In this document: positions 44,590 to 53,236 of the stretch, in pieces
Numbering within the stretch: position 1 is the first letter of the stretch
How the letters are laid out: the number at the start of each line of letters is the position of its first letter
Assembly: GCF_040530035.1 (NCBI RefSeq)
Contig: NZ_JBEWCD010000002.1
Coordinates: forward strand, 496,001 to 560,000
From: Roseibium sp. HPY-6
Lineage (GTDB): Bacteria > Pseudomonadota > Alphaproteobacteria > Rhizobiales > Stappiaceae
Direction: 5' to 3'
Length of the DNA stretch: 64,000 bases
Notes under the pieces: model-generated
What the model was told of the DNA's origin: nothing
The model's database searches: none
The model's input: only the letters and a program-made list of their open reading frames with translations
Made by a program: the position numbers and the translations under genes

Positions 44590-44874
44590 ATGCACGATCC
44601 CAACAGCCCGGCCTGGGCAGACTATACACTTTTGTCCGAATTTATGTCGGCGGACGAATTGACGGAACTTGGTACGGGCGATGTCGCCTATATCAAGCCG
44701 ATCAAGGCGGATGATCTGAAGGAAATGTTCCCGGACGTTCCGCCTCTGCACGACAATGTTACGCTTTACGCACTTCAGAACGCGGACGGTACGCCGATCC
44801 TGCTGGCCGACAGCCGGGAAGCCGCTGTTGCCAATGCCTTCGAGGCTGAACTCGAAATGGCATCCCTGCACTGA
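44590..44874 (+). CDS. DUF1150 family protein
   Basis: A 94-aa protein, pattern LTELGTGDVAYIKPIKADDLKEMFP and LYALQNADGTPILLADSREAAVANAFEAELEMASLH, typical of DUF1150. Frequently encoded right after hsp20 in this class, as here; GGAGAAAGACTG is its ribosome site. Probably a stress-related accessory protein. A clear terminator follows. Confidence 0.93.
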   Translation: MHDPNSPAWADYTLLSEFMSADELTELGTGDVAYIKPIKADDLKEMFPDVPPLHDNVTLYALQNADGTPILLADSREAAVANAFEAELEMASLH

Positions 44875-44897
44875 CCATTTGCGTATTTTCCAGTGAA

Positions 44898-44925
44898 AAA
44901 ACACCGGTCGAGAGGCCGGTGTTTT
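44898..44925 (+). terminator. Rho-independent terminator after hsp20-DUF1150
   Basis: AAAACACCGG, an 8-base loop and CCGGTGTTTT, 24 bases past the DUF1150 stop. Confidence 0.88.
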
Positions 44926-44991
44926 CGTGTGTGCCGAGAGGTTTACGGAGGAAACACCGGCGTTCGCAACAAGAACCCGGAACAATCGGTT

Positions 44992-46005
44992 TTATTGTCC
45001 AATCTCACGGTAATGGGATTCGATCCGCTCGACTTCTTCCGAGCACCCCAGGATCACGCCAATTCTCTGATGATGAGACTGCGGCTGTACGCTGAGAATG
45101 CGCTCCCTTCCCGTGGAGGCGCGCCCGTTGGCCTGTTCGACAATGAAACTCATCGGGTTCGCCTCATAAAGAAGCCTGAGTTTTCCGCCCCGGGATGCGT
45201 TTTCCTTGTCTGCCGGGTAAAGAAAAATACCCCCACGCGTCAGGATCCTGTGCACTTCGGCCACCATTGAGGCCGTCCATCTCATATTGAAGGTTTTCTG
45301 TCTCGGACCGTCTTCGCCATCGATGCATTCCTGGACATAGCGGCTGATGACGGGATCCCACTGACGCCAGCGGGACGCGTTGATGGCGAATTCATCGGTT
45401 GTTTCCGGCAGCTGCATGTTCGGAAAGGTCAGCAGAAATTCTCCGGTGCCCATCTTGTGCGTAAAACCGTTGACGCCTTGCCCGGTCGAAAACACCAGCG
45501 ATGTCGACGGACCGTAGAGCGAATAGCCGGCAAAAATCTGCTTCGTGCCCTTCACGAGAACCACATCGTTCGAAAGCGTCTCAATATCCTCTTCGAGCTC
45601 GACCACCGAAAAGATGGAGCCGACGGAGAGATTGACATTGAGGTTTGAGGAACCGTCGAGCGGATCGAAATAAAAGAGGTAGTCACCTGCTTTGGGACGG
45701 TCTTTCAACCAGACGACATCGTCCAGTTCTTCTGATACGAGGCCTGCAACGCGCGCGCAGTTCGAGCAATGGCTGAGAAACACATCGTTTGCGATGACGT
45801 CGAGCTGCTTCTGCGTTTCGCCCTGGATATTGGACGTTTCCGTCGCACCAAGGATATCGAGAAAGGGGCCGTTGCGGATCTGGTGTGAGATGATGCGGCA
45901 AGAGGTTGCGATATCCTCGATCAACAGGACAAGGTCCTGATCAAGGGCATCCTGTTTTTGCAACTGAAGCAGGAATTTTCGCAACGTTGTACTTTCAAGC
46001 GTCAT
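44992..46005 (-). CDS. fbp: Class 1 fructose-1,6-bisphosphatase
   Basis: A 337-aa FBPase. Metal ligands: Glu in GETQKQLDVIAND, the pair in GLVSEELDD and FDPLDGSSNLNVNLSVGSIFSV; substrate side: MRWTASMVAEVHRILTRGGIFLYP and LRLLYEANPMSFIVEQANG. It converts fructose-1,6-bisphosphate to fructose-6-phosphate in gluconeogenesis or the Calvin cycle. No cbb genes surround it, so gluconeogenesis is the simple reading. It converges on the hsp20 unit. The gene is monocistronic. Confidence 0.96.
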   Translation of the reverse strand: MTLESTTLRKFLLQLQKQDALDQDLVLLIEDIATSCRIISHQIRNGPFLDILGATETSNIQGETQKQLDVIANDVFLSHCSNCARVAGLVSEELDDVVWLKDRPKAGDYLFYFDPLDGSSNLNVNLSVGSIFSVVELEEDIETLSNDVVLVKGTKQIFAGYSLYGPSTSLVFSTGQGVNGFTHKMGTGEFLLTFPNMQLPETTDEFAINASRWRQWDPVISRYVQECIDGEDGPRQKTFNMRWTASMVAEVHRILTRGGIFLYPADKENASRGGKLRLLYEANPMSFIVEQANGRASTGRERILSVQPQSHHQRIGVILGCSEEVERIESHYREIGQ

Positions 46006-46349
46006 GATGTGCCCGTCTCTCCCCGCCTAACTGGCCGTAATCGTCGTCAAAAAGTCTGAACTGATTTATGGGACCAGAGCATAGCAGCCGCAGTGCGATG
46101 CGCCACCGGGATCTGGCAGGGCAATAAAACAAGCGTCTTTTCGATCTTTACAGCAATGCATTGTCGAGCGGCGCGACGCATTCGCAACCAAACAGAACGA
46201 CGAAAAACGGCGATGTACCGTTGTTCCCGGTAAAACACGACATCTTCCTATGGGGCTTGTGACCATGCCCCATTGTTTTGCAACGGCTATTTTGCGGTGG
46301 ATCGCTGCTTACCAGTCAGCCAAACCGCCACGCGCGATACGGCAGTTCG
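46006..46349. other. Intergenic region upstream of fbp
   Basis: A 344-bp gap containing the fbp promoter region. At 46250-46273 ATGGGGC and GCCCCAT pair around a 10-base loop, followed on the plus strand by TGTTTTG; it may terminate transcription between opgC (3' end at 46350) and fbp. No gene is evident. Confidence 0.4.
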
Positions 46350-47636
46350 CTACGTCAGCGCCGGTTCCTTCGTGTCGGACGACTTGCGTTCAGTGCTTTG
46401 TGCGTTTCCGTCCCTGGGGGCAGATCCCGGCTTTCCGTCCGACGATGATCCCGAAACGGACGGAGGTGGTTTGCGCCAAGGCTGGCCTTTGTACCAAGCG
46501 ACCAGATAGGCGACCGCAATGAGAGCCAGGAAACCGCCGAAATTGGTGAAGATCTGCGCCAGCCATTCACCGCGTGCCCAAGCCATGTCGCGCAGGATCG
46601 CAACGGTTTGTGCAATGACGAGGCTGGCCATGAAGACGGCAAGCGATTGCTGACCGACTTTCTGGACCACGCGCACGAATCCGCCCCAGAGCTTGCCGTG
46701 TCCGAGCAGATACTTGCCGTGTTCGCCTGCCGCGACCCAGGCCACATAGGCGAGCGCGAGAAAATGGATATACCGCAGGATACCGAATTCGGTCTTGACC
46801 CAGAGCGGCCGGATGGCTTCGCGGACCTCCCGTGCCCACACGACGTCGAGGTGGTTTGCGCTGTGAATGCGGAAATAGGCGAAAGGGATCGTGACCAGAA
46901 TGATCGCGATCGCAATCAGGATCAGGTTCCGGTTGACAGGCGGTGCCGGGATCCAGCCACGCATGAATGCAAAGCCTGTGAAGAACAGCATCTGCCAGGC
47001 GAAGGGATTGAAGAACCACTTGCGATCGGACCAGGGCTCAGCCGGAAGGTCCAGAAAACCGAACTGCGAAGCAAGCCAGAGCCCGATGGAAAACGCGAAT
47101 GCTCCGGGCACCGAATATCGCGCGATCAGCATGATTGCTGGCATCAGGGCCAGGATGACCACATACATCGGCAGAATGTCGAAGTAATTCGGCACCCATG
47201 TCATGGTCATGAGTCCCGGCAGCGCAATTTCGGTCTTGTTGTAAAGATGCCAGAGATTGAGCGAATTGACGTAGTCCTGGGTCAGACCGCAGCAACTGTT
47301 CAAGAAACCGCTTTCGTGGACCATCACCAATCCGACGGCAATGACCAGAAACTGTCCGATGAAGGCCCAGTAGACCTGCCACATGCGCTGGGCGACACGG
47401 GCAGCGCCAATGCCCCATCCATAAACGTCGAAGGTCTTGCCGAACGCAAGCGCGGACGCCATCCCGGAACAGAAAACAAAGATTTCCGTCGCATCGGAAA
47501 ACCCGAAACGTGCCGGGATCCAAAGGGTCCACCAGTTCCACGGCATGTGCGCGATGAAAATAATGAACATCCCGATCCCGCGAAAGAAGTCGAGTCGCGG
47601 GTCGCGCGGACGTTTGGTTTGCGTATGTGCGTTCAC
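46350..47636 (-). CDS. opgC: OpgC-family membrane acyltransferase
   Basis: A 428-aa membrane protein with about ten hydrophobic helices. N-terminal RDPRLDFFRGIGMFIIFIAHMPWNWW and later ATEIFVFCSGMASALAFG, DILPMYVVILALMPAIM and WFFNPFAWQMLFFTGFAFMRGW are hallmarks of OpgC, which decorates osmoregulated periplasmic (cyclic beta-) glucans with succinyl groups. It begins with GTG at 47636; no ATG is available nearby, and the ribosome site is weak (GGATTAG). The C-terminal 45 residues are Ser/Pro rich and cytoplasmic. No opgG/H or ndv genes are in the window. Confidence 0.9.
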   Translation of the reverse strand: MNAHTQTKRPRDPRLDFFRGIGMFIIFIAHMPWNWWTLWIPARFGFSDATEIFVFCSGMASALAFGKTFDVYGWGIGAARVAQRMWQVYWAFIGQFLVIAVGLVMVHESGFLNSCCGLTQDYVNSLNLWHLYNKTEIALPGLMTMTWVPNYFDILPMYVVILALMPAIMLIARYSVPGAFAFSIGLWLASQFGFLDLPAEPWSDRKWFFNPFAWQMLFFTGFAFMRGWIPAPPVNRNLILIAIAIILVTIPFAYFRIHSANHLDVVWAREVREAIRPLWVKTEFGILRYIHFLALAYVAWVAAGEHGKYLLGHGKLWGGFVRVVQKVGQQSLAVFMASLVIAQTVAILRDMAWARGEWLAQIFTNFGGFLALIAVAYLVAWYKGQPWRKPPPSVSGSSSDGKPGSAPRDGNAQSTERKSSDTKEPALT

Positions 47637-47678
47637 GTCTAATCCAGAGTATTTCGGCCGATCAGGTCAGGTTGCTGC

Positions 47679-49064
47679 CTAAACGGAGTTGGCAGCCCTG
47701 AGGTTTTCGTCTTCCATGACCTGTTCGGCACGTTGCATCTTGCTGCATATGTCAAGTCGCTGCTCTGCGAAACGGTCCATCGCGCCACGTTTTGAGCTCC
47801 GGCTCTTGATGATCGCTTCCGCCTCAGTTGAAAATCCTGCGCGCAGTGCCGCATCGATCGTGATGCGCTCAAACACATCACGTTGAGCGTGGGAGCCACC
47901 GATTGTGTAAAGATTGTCGCGGGCCGACGTCAGAAGGGAAAACGCTGAGGCGTAGTTGCCCTTCCGGTATTGCTCGAGCCCAAGGCCTGTAGGCAGCCCG
48001 GCTTCAGCCGAAACCCGGCCGATATCCGTTTCGCTCTTTGCCCGTTCCTTCAGTCCGGTCAGCAATCTGTCCGCGCCCATGCGCCGCCCGCCGTTCAAAA
48101 GCGCCAGCAGATAGTGAAGGTCGGCAAACACATTGCAGCCGTCCTCGGCACGCTTGTCGGAAAGCTGCGCGATTTCTTCCCACCGTGCACCGACATCAAC
48201 GCCTTCAAGCTCAAGCCGGACGAGCAGGGAAGCTGCATTGGAAATGTCGCGGTAGTCGTCTGTCTTGTCCTTGCGGATATCGGCATCGTACAGCGCCAGC
48301 GCTTTGTCCGCTTGGCCCTGGTCCAGATACATCAGCGCAAGGTGCCACCAGACATGGTAGCCAAAATTGTTGCAGTGAGCCCATCCGTCAGGATGGTTCT
48401 CAAGCCAGCCTGCGCCCTCCTCGGAACGGCCGGTCATATCGTGGACATGCGCAACGGCGTGCAGGCCCCAGGCATCGTCGCGGGCAAATTCAAGTCCTCT
48501 GCGTCCGGACGCCTCGGCAAGGCGATACTCTCCGGTCTCTTCAAGGGAGAATGCACGGCAGCCCAGAAGGTAACCATAGGCAGGATGTTTTTCGTCATAG
48601 GCGGAAAAGACGCGCTCGATGGACTGGCGCATACCGGCTGCGTCTCCAAGCACAAACCGGATCGCGTGGATCACCTTCATCATGAAAGCGTCTTCCGGAA
48701 CCCGTACAAGCATGGCATCGAGAATGTCAGCCGATCGTGTCGGGAAACCCTGTAACCAGGCATCCAGCGCGTCGATAAAGGCCCGTTCGCGTTCGGTAAC
48801 CGGAGTGTTCTGTGCCGACGTCTTGGCAATCGAAAGGCATTCGCGGGCGGTGTCAAACAGCTCTCTGCGTCCCAGAAGGATGCAGAACAGGCCGCGCGCT
48901 GCATGGCCAAGCGCAAAATCCGGGCTGAGGCTCAGGCAGTTTTCGAGATGAGTAGGCGTGGTCTTGCCATGAGCCAGAAAGGCCAGAACGGTCGCATTCC
49001 ATGCTGAAACGGCGTCCTTGTCGGACAGTGTGATATCGTACCCGAATTGATCGCTGAGACGCAT
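47679..49064 (-). CDS. TTC38-like tetratricopeptide repeat protein
   Basis: A 461-aa soluble helical protein starting MRLSDQFGYDITLSDKDAVSAWN (49064). The pattern DAVSAWNATVLAFLAHGKTTPTHLENCLSLSPDFALGHAARGLF, HPAYGYLLGCRAFSLEETGEYRLAEASGRRGLEFARDDAWGLHAVAHVHDMTGRSEEGAGWL and NNFGYHVWWHLALMYLDQGQ corresponds to the TTC38 family, with conserved His residues (HAVAHVHD, HVWWHLAL) that have led to suggestions of an enzymatic role. Role unknown. Transcribed alone, 43 bp upstream of opgC on the same strand, so an operon is possible. Confidence 0.9.
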   Translation of the reverse strand: MRLSDQFGYDITLSDKDAVSAWNATVLAFLAHGKTTPTHLENCLSLSPDFALGHAARGLFCILLGRRELFDTARECLSIAKTSAQNTPVTERERAFIDALDAWLQGFPTRSADILDAMLVRVPEDAFMMKVIHAIRFVLGDAAGMRQSIERVFSAYDEKHPAYGYLLGCRAFSLEETGEYRLAEASGRRGLEFARDDAWGLHAVAHVHDMTGRSEEGAGWLENHPDGWAHCNNFGYHVWWHLALMYLDQGQADKALALYDADIRKDKTDDYRDISNAASLLVRLELEGVDVGARWEEIAQLSDKRAEDGCNVFADLHYLLALLNGGRRMGADRLLTGLKERAKSETDIGRVSAEAGLPTGLGLEQYRKGNYASAFSLLTSARDNLYTIGGSHAQRDVFERITIDAALRAGFSTEAEAIIKSRSSKRGAMDRFAEQRLDICSKMQRAEQVMEDENLRAANSV

Positions 49065-49337
49065 GTTTGGCCTTTTTCGTTTCCCAAGCTGACAGCCGCC
49101 GTGCGTCGCTTTCGTCAACGCAAACGGCAGCAGGCAGCTGAATGATTACTCACCGCTAAAAATCCGCAGCCTTCTCATGAACTGCAAAACACAAAAAGGT
49201 GTTGGCAATGTGTAGAGCAGTCACAGACACTTGGATTGTGAAGATATTGCGTCTGATGCAAGGGTAAAGCCCATTCTTTTGGCAGTCCGTGCACCTCCGG
49301 ATCGCAGAAAAAACGTAAGGAAAGGGCGCAGAATCTG

Positions 49338-50489
49338 ATGGCCGCCACCATACCCAAGTCGCAAAGCACCGTTGTTGCAGTTGCTGCCGGCCTGCTTGTC
49401 TTGATAGCGATTGGTTCGTATGCGGAGGCCGGTCTGCGTCAGGCTGTCGCAGTATTGATCGGCGGCGTTGCCGGACTTTCGCTCTACCACGCCAGTTTCG
49501 GCTTCACAGCTGCCTGGCGCCGCATTGTTACGGAAAGGCGGGGTGCGGGACTGCGGGCGCAGTTCGTTCTGATCCTTCTGACCAGCGCAATATCCTTTCC
49601 GCTGATTGCCTGGGGCGCTCAGTTCGGGTGGCCGACGGGCGGTTTTGTATTCCCTTTTGGCGTTGCGGCGGCTCTTGGCGCTTTCATGTTCGGTCTCGGC
49701 ATGCAGCTGGGAGGCGGTTGTGGTTCCGGAACCCTGTTTACGGCGGGCGGCGGGTCGACCCGCATGATGATCACTTTGGCGGCGTTCGTGCTCGGGTCTG
49801 TGCTGGCCACTGCGCATCTTCATCTTTGGGGGCAACTGCCGAGACTGCCTGCGGTGTCCCTTATCCGCGAATTTGGTCCCCATGGCGCCTTCCTGCTGAC
49901 GGCCCTGGTGTTGGGAGTGTTCGCCTTTGCGACAATCCGGATCGAGCGAAACGCGCATGGCGAGTTGGCGGCACCGCGCAGCACCGCATCATTTGTGACA
50001 GGTCCATGGTCTCCGATGCTGGGCGCTGTGATGCTGGCCTTGGTCGGCATCGCCACTTTTATCGTGGTGGGCCGTCCTTGGGGAATAACGTCCGCGTTTG
50101 CGCTCTGGGGCGGCAAGATGTTTCATGCAGTCGGGATACCGGTCGACACCTGGCCATACTGGACCTGGCAGCGGGGCGCGCTTGAAAATTCGGTTCTTCG
50201 TGACACCACCTCGGTGATGGATTTCGGCGTCATTCTGGGCGCAATGATTGCCGCAGCGCTTGCAGGCAGGTTTGCTCCGGTCTGGCAACTCAGCCGTCGC
50301 GACCTGCTGACGGCGATCGCCGGTGGCCTTCTGATGGGCTACGGGGCACGGCTTGCCTATGGCTGCAATATCGGGGCTTATCTCGGCGGTCTTGTCTCCG
50401 GGTCTCTCCATGGTTGGCTTTGGCTGCTCTTCGGATTCGCCGGTAGTCTCGTTGGCACCCGGCTCAGACTGCGTCTGGGGATGGAATAG
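49338..50489 (+). CDS. YeeE/YedE family (DUF395) sulfur-compound transporter
   Basis: A 383-aa membrane protein with about nine helices and two DUF395 repeats. The diagnostic cysteine motifs are LGGGCGSGTLFTAGG (about 128-142) and LAYGCNIGAYLGG (about 340-352), where Cys residues relay thiosulfate in the TsuA/YeeE structure. Import of thiosulfate or related sulfur compounds is inferred. No TusA-like partner (YeeD) is next to it. GGAAAGG lies upstream but about 12 bases from the ATG. Confidence 0.92.
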   Translation: MAATIPKSQSTVVAVAAGLLVLIAIGSYAEAGLRQAVAVLIGGVAGLSLYHASFGFTAAWRRIVTERRGAGLRAQFVLILLTSAISFPLIAWGAQFGWPTGGFVFPFGVAAALGAFMFGLGMQLGGGCGSGTLFTAGGGSTRMMITLAAFVLGSVLATAHLHLWGQLPRLPAVSLIREFGPHGAFLLTALVLGVFAFATIRIERNAHGELAAPRSTASFVTGPWSPMLGAVMLALVGIATFIVVGRPWGITSAFALWGGKMFHAVGIPVDTWPYWTWQRGALENSVLRDTTSVMDFGVILGAMIAAALAGRFAPVWQLSRRDLLTAIAGGLLMGYGARLAYGCNIGAYLGGLVSGSLHGWLWLLFGFAGSLVGTRLRLRLGME

Positions 50490-50595
50490 CGGCATTGACG
50501 ACCGCAGCCTGGGAAACACCTTATTGTGAGACTTGCGTGAGTGTGCGCGCGATAAGTTGAGCCTCTTTCACTGCTTGATCACGGGGAACAAGCGC

Positions 50596-51075
50596 ATGCG
50601 CCACTTGCTGAGTTTCTTTTTTCTGATTTCACTTGCCGCCGGGCCGGCATTTTCCGACAGCGTTGTGCCCAGGGAGGGCTGGCAGGTGATCTCGACGGCA
50701 AAAGCCTATCAGGCGCTCGTTGACGATCTGAAGGCATCCATCAAGGCGGAAAAGATGCTTCTGGTTACGCAAGCGAGCGCGTCTGCCGGGGCCAAGGGCC
50801 GCGGACTTACGATCCCTGGCAATCGGGTGATGGGCGTTTACCGCAACGACTATGCGATCCGAATGCTTGAGGCGTCCGTTGCGGCGGGAATTGAAGCCCC
50901 GATCAGGTTCTACGTGACGGAAAACAGTGATGGCACCGCTATGCTCTCATGGAAGACGCCTAGCTATGTCTTCGCGCCGTATATGGAGGAAGGCGGCAAG
51001 CCGCTTGAAGAACTGGCTGCAGAACTCGATGGCGTCTTTCAAACCATTGCCGACAACGCTGTTGCATCACGGTAA
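50596..51075 (+). CDS. Exported DUF302 family protein
   Basis: A 159-aa protein starting MRHLLSFFFLISLAAGPAFS (50596), with a signal peptide of about 20 residues. The DUF302 domain: AYQALVDDLKASIKAEKMLLVTQASASAGAKGRGLTIPGNRVMGVYRNDYAIRMLEASVAAGIEAPIRFYVTEN and SWKTPSYVFAPYMEEGG. Function of the family is unknown; exported members are often near sulfur or redox genes, compatible with the YeeE gene 107 bp upstream. Confidence 0.92.
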   Translation: MRHLLSFFFLISLAAGPAFSDSVVPREGWQVISTAKAYQALVDDLKASIKAEKMLLVTQASASAGAKGRGLTIPGNRVMGVYRNDYAIRMLEASVAAGIEAPIRFYVTENSDGTAMLSWKTPSYVFAPYMEEGGKPLEELAAELDGVFQTIADNAVASR

Positions 51076-51189
51076 CACGCAGCACTCATTCTGGTTTTCT
51101 TTCTGAGGATGAACAAAAAATAGTCTTGTGATGCCACAATTACGGAGCAACACTGTTTGTGTCGTCAACAACTGAAAGGAGGTGTGCCC

Positions 51190-51285
51190 ATGTCTAATGA
51201 GTATCGGAACGTGGCCCGGAAGTCTGGGTGGAATGGAACGGTGCTGGAGCAGCCTCTGGTGTCGAACGGTTTCACTGGGATCTGA
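51190..51285 (+). CDS. 31-codon small ORF with perfect Shine-Dalgarno
   Basis: AAAGGAGGT, a textbook ribosome site, lies 7 bases before an ATG at 51190; the frame MSNEYRNVARKSGWNGT... ends ...VSNGFTGI at a TGA (51283-51285). A strong terminator follows 31 bases later. The peptide has no signal sequence or membrane helix; it is polar with two Trp/Phe-Gly segments. Position between two larger genes and a self-contained expression unit suggest a genuine small protein, leader peptide or RiPP precursor; its function is unknown. Confidence 0.6.
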   Translation: MSNEYRNVARKSGWNGTVLEQPLVSNGFTGI

Positions 51286-51316
51286 TCCGGACTTAGGGTC
51301 TACGTCGATCTCATGG

Positions 51317-51341
51317 GAGGGCCGCACTGCGGCCCTCTTTT
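51317..51341 (+). terminator. Rho-independent terminator after small ORF
   Basis: GAGGGCCGC, loop ACT and GCGGCCCTC, then TTTT. Close behind the 31-codon ORF and before the convergent SDR gene. Confidence 0.85.
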
Positions 51342-51373
51342 GATTCCCGCTGCCGACAAATGCAGTCTTTGCC

Positions 51374-52135
51374 TCAGACCAGACCGACAGCCTTGCGAAC
51401 GTCTTCATCCCGCAGCGAGCAGTCGATGCCGCGGTAAGTGTCGCCGGCGTCCGTGCTGAGCCAGCAGATGGCCTCACCAACCCACTCGGCCGGGATATGA
51501 ACAGACGGGTCAAGCTGGCTTACCGGGTTGATGCCAGACGCTTTGATATCCACCTGCATCTGGGTTGCCACGGTTCCAGGGCTCAGTCCGATGACACGAA
51601 TGCCCTTGTCACCGAATTCCTTTTCGCCGCATCGCGTAAGCGACAAGGCGGCCGCCTTGGAGGAGCAGTAGTGGCTCCATCCTTCCAGCGCGCCTGTGGC
51701 TGCTCCCGAACTGATATTGATGACTGTGCCGGAGCCGTTTTTCAGCATATGCGGCGCAGCGGCACGCAGCCCGTTGTAAACGCCTTTCACATTGACATCG
51801 ATGACCGAACTCCAGGCCTCCGGGTCGGAGGTTTCGATTCTGGAGATGGGCTCGATGATCCCGGCATTGTTGACCAGGATGTCGATTGTACCGAATTTAT
51901 CAAGGCATGCCTGGATGGCCTTTTCAACGTCGTCATACTTGGCGACATCGCAGATCAGCGCAGTTGCCTGGCCGCCGTTTTCGTTGATCTCCGCCGCAAT
52001 GCGCTCGATGTCGGCACCGGAACGCGCTGCAAGCACGACCTTGGCGCCGTATTTCGCCAGGCTCCTGGCTGCAGCTTCGCCAATACCGCGGCTGGCACCG
52101 GTAACCAAAGCCACTTGTCCAGACAAATCAAACAT
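51374..52135 (-). CDS. Short-chain dehydrogenase/reductase
   Basis: A 253-aa classical SDR starting MFDLSGQVALVTGASRGIGEAAARSL (52135), with cofactor motif TGASRGIG, NNAG in DILVNNAGIIEP, catalytic Ser in INISSGAATG and Tyr-x3-Lys in HYCSSK. An Arg after the second strand (AARSGADIERIAAEI) favours NADP(H). GGGACAGTAT precedes the ATG. Substrate unknown. Monocistronic, divergent from the potassium channel. Confidence 0.94.
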   Translation of the reverse strand: MFDLSGQVALVTGASRGIGEAAARSLAKYGAKVVLAARSGADIERIAAEINENGGQATALICDVAKYDDVEKAIQACLDKFGTIDILVNNAGIIEPISRIETSDPEAWSSVIDVNVKGVYNGLRAAAPHMLKNGSGTVINISSGAATGALEGWSHYCSSKAAALSLTRCGEKEFGDKGIRVIGLSPGTVATQMQVDIKASGINPVSQLDPSVHIPAEWVGEAICWLSTDAGDTYRGIDCSLRDEDVRKAVGLV

Positions 52136-52334
52136 ATACTGTCCCTGAATTGTTGAGACCGAACAGGTCTCTGTTGAACTTGGCGCAAACTTAGTGCGAG
52201 AAAGCTGGAGAATAAACAGCTTGTTTGCAGCAACTTCGTGCAAGACTTACACGAATGCTTGAAAACGGTATTTTGATGATTTCGGGTTCAGTCTGCTGTC
52301 CTGTTTGGCGGAGCGAACGAAGGACGGGGAATAG

Positions 52335-53123
52335 ATGATGGCGGAAGAAAAACCGGTCTTTCAAACGTTCCTCCGTCAACTCTACTACGGCCATACCACC
52401 CGGGCCCGCGTCTTCAGATTTGCTCTGTTGGCATTCGATCTGATTACGATCGGGTACTTCATCGTGTCATCGGTGATGGATCCAGAACGGCATTTTCATA
52501 CGCTTGACTATGCAATCGCCGTGATACTGGCGCTGGACTATCTGGCACGGCTCGTCGCCTCTGCAACACCGACACGCTACCTTCTGAGCTTCACGTCGCT
52601 CGCCGATGTCGTCGTAATTGTTTCACTGCTTGTACCGGTCTTTTTCGAAAACTTCGCATTCCTGCGTGTCGTCAGAATGCTGCGCCTTTTGCGGTCCTAT
52701 CACCTTTTGAAAGAGCTCCGCGAGGCGTCGAGCTGGTTCCGTCGAAACGAGGATATCCTTCAGTCTGCTGTCAATCTTGTCGTCTTCATTTTTGTCGTTA
52801 CCGCGATTGTTTTCGTGATTGAGGATGACCGGAATCCGAACATCAACAATTATCTCGATGCCCTCTATTTCACCGTCACGACGCTGACGACAACGGGTTT
52901 CGGCGACATCACAATGACCGACAGCGTCGGCCGGCTGATGACGGTTCTGATCATGATATTCGGCGTCGCGCTGTTCTTGCGGCTGGTGCAGACGATCTTC
53001 CGCCCGTCCAAGGCTCAGATTGCGTGCCCCGACTGCGGTTTGAACCGGCATGACACGGACGCGATTCATTGCAAGCATTGCGGCCGGATGCTCAATATCC
53101 CGACCGAGGGGGCCTGGGACTAG
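52335..53123 (+). CDS. Voltage-gated K+ channel with C-terminal zinc ribbon
   Basis: A 262-aa six-helix channel. S1-S4 (about 25-130) include an arginine-rich S4 (LRVVRMLRLLRSYHLLKELR), S5 at about 150-170, pore helix and filter TTLTTTGFGDI, and S6 (LMTVLIMIFGVALFL). The filter is TTGFGD, a variant of TVGYGD found in several bacterial channels. The C-terminus ends in CPDCG-LNRHDTDAIH-CKHCGR, a zinc-ribbon with two CxxC pairs, unusual for Kv channels. The tail may tetramerise or bind a cytoplasmic partner. Monocistronic. Confidence 0.9.
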   Translation: MMAEEKPVFQTFLRQLYYGHTTRARVFRFALLAFDLITIGYFIVSSVMDPERHFHTLDYAIAVILALDYLARLVASATPTRYLLSFTSLADVVVIVSLLVPVFFENFAFLRVVRMLRLLRSYHLLKELREASSWFRRNEDILQSAVNLVVFIFVVTAIVFVIEDDRNPNINNYLDALYFTVTTLTTTGFGDITMTDSVGRLMTVLIMIFGVALFLRLVQTIFRPSKAQIACPDCGLNRHDTDAIHCKHCGRMLNIPTEGAWD

Positions 53124-53236
53124 GTCATACGCTGACAGAACCGGTCTCGCTGACTTGTGATAACGTCAGGCTGGACAAACGGTCTCCAGAAACCATTCTT
53201 TTCAGGCAGTCTCTCAGACCAGAGAGGCGCGAAGGA

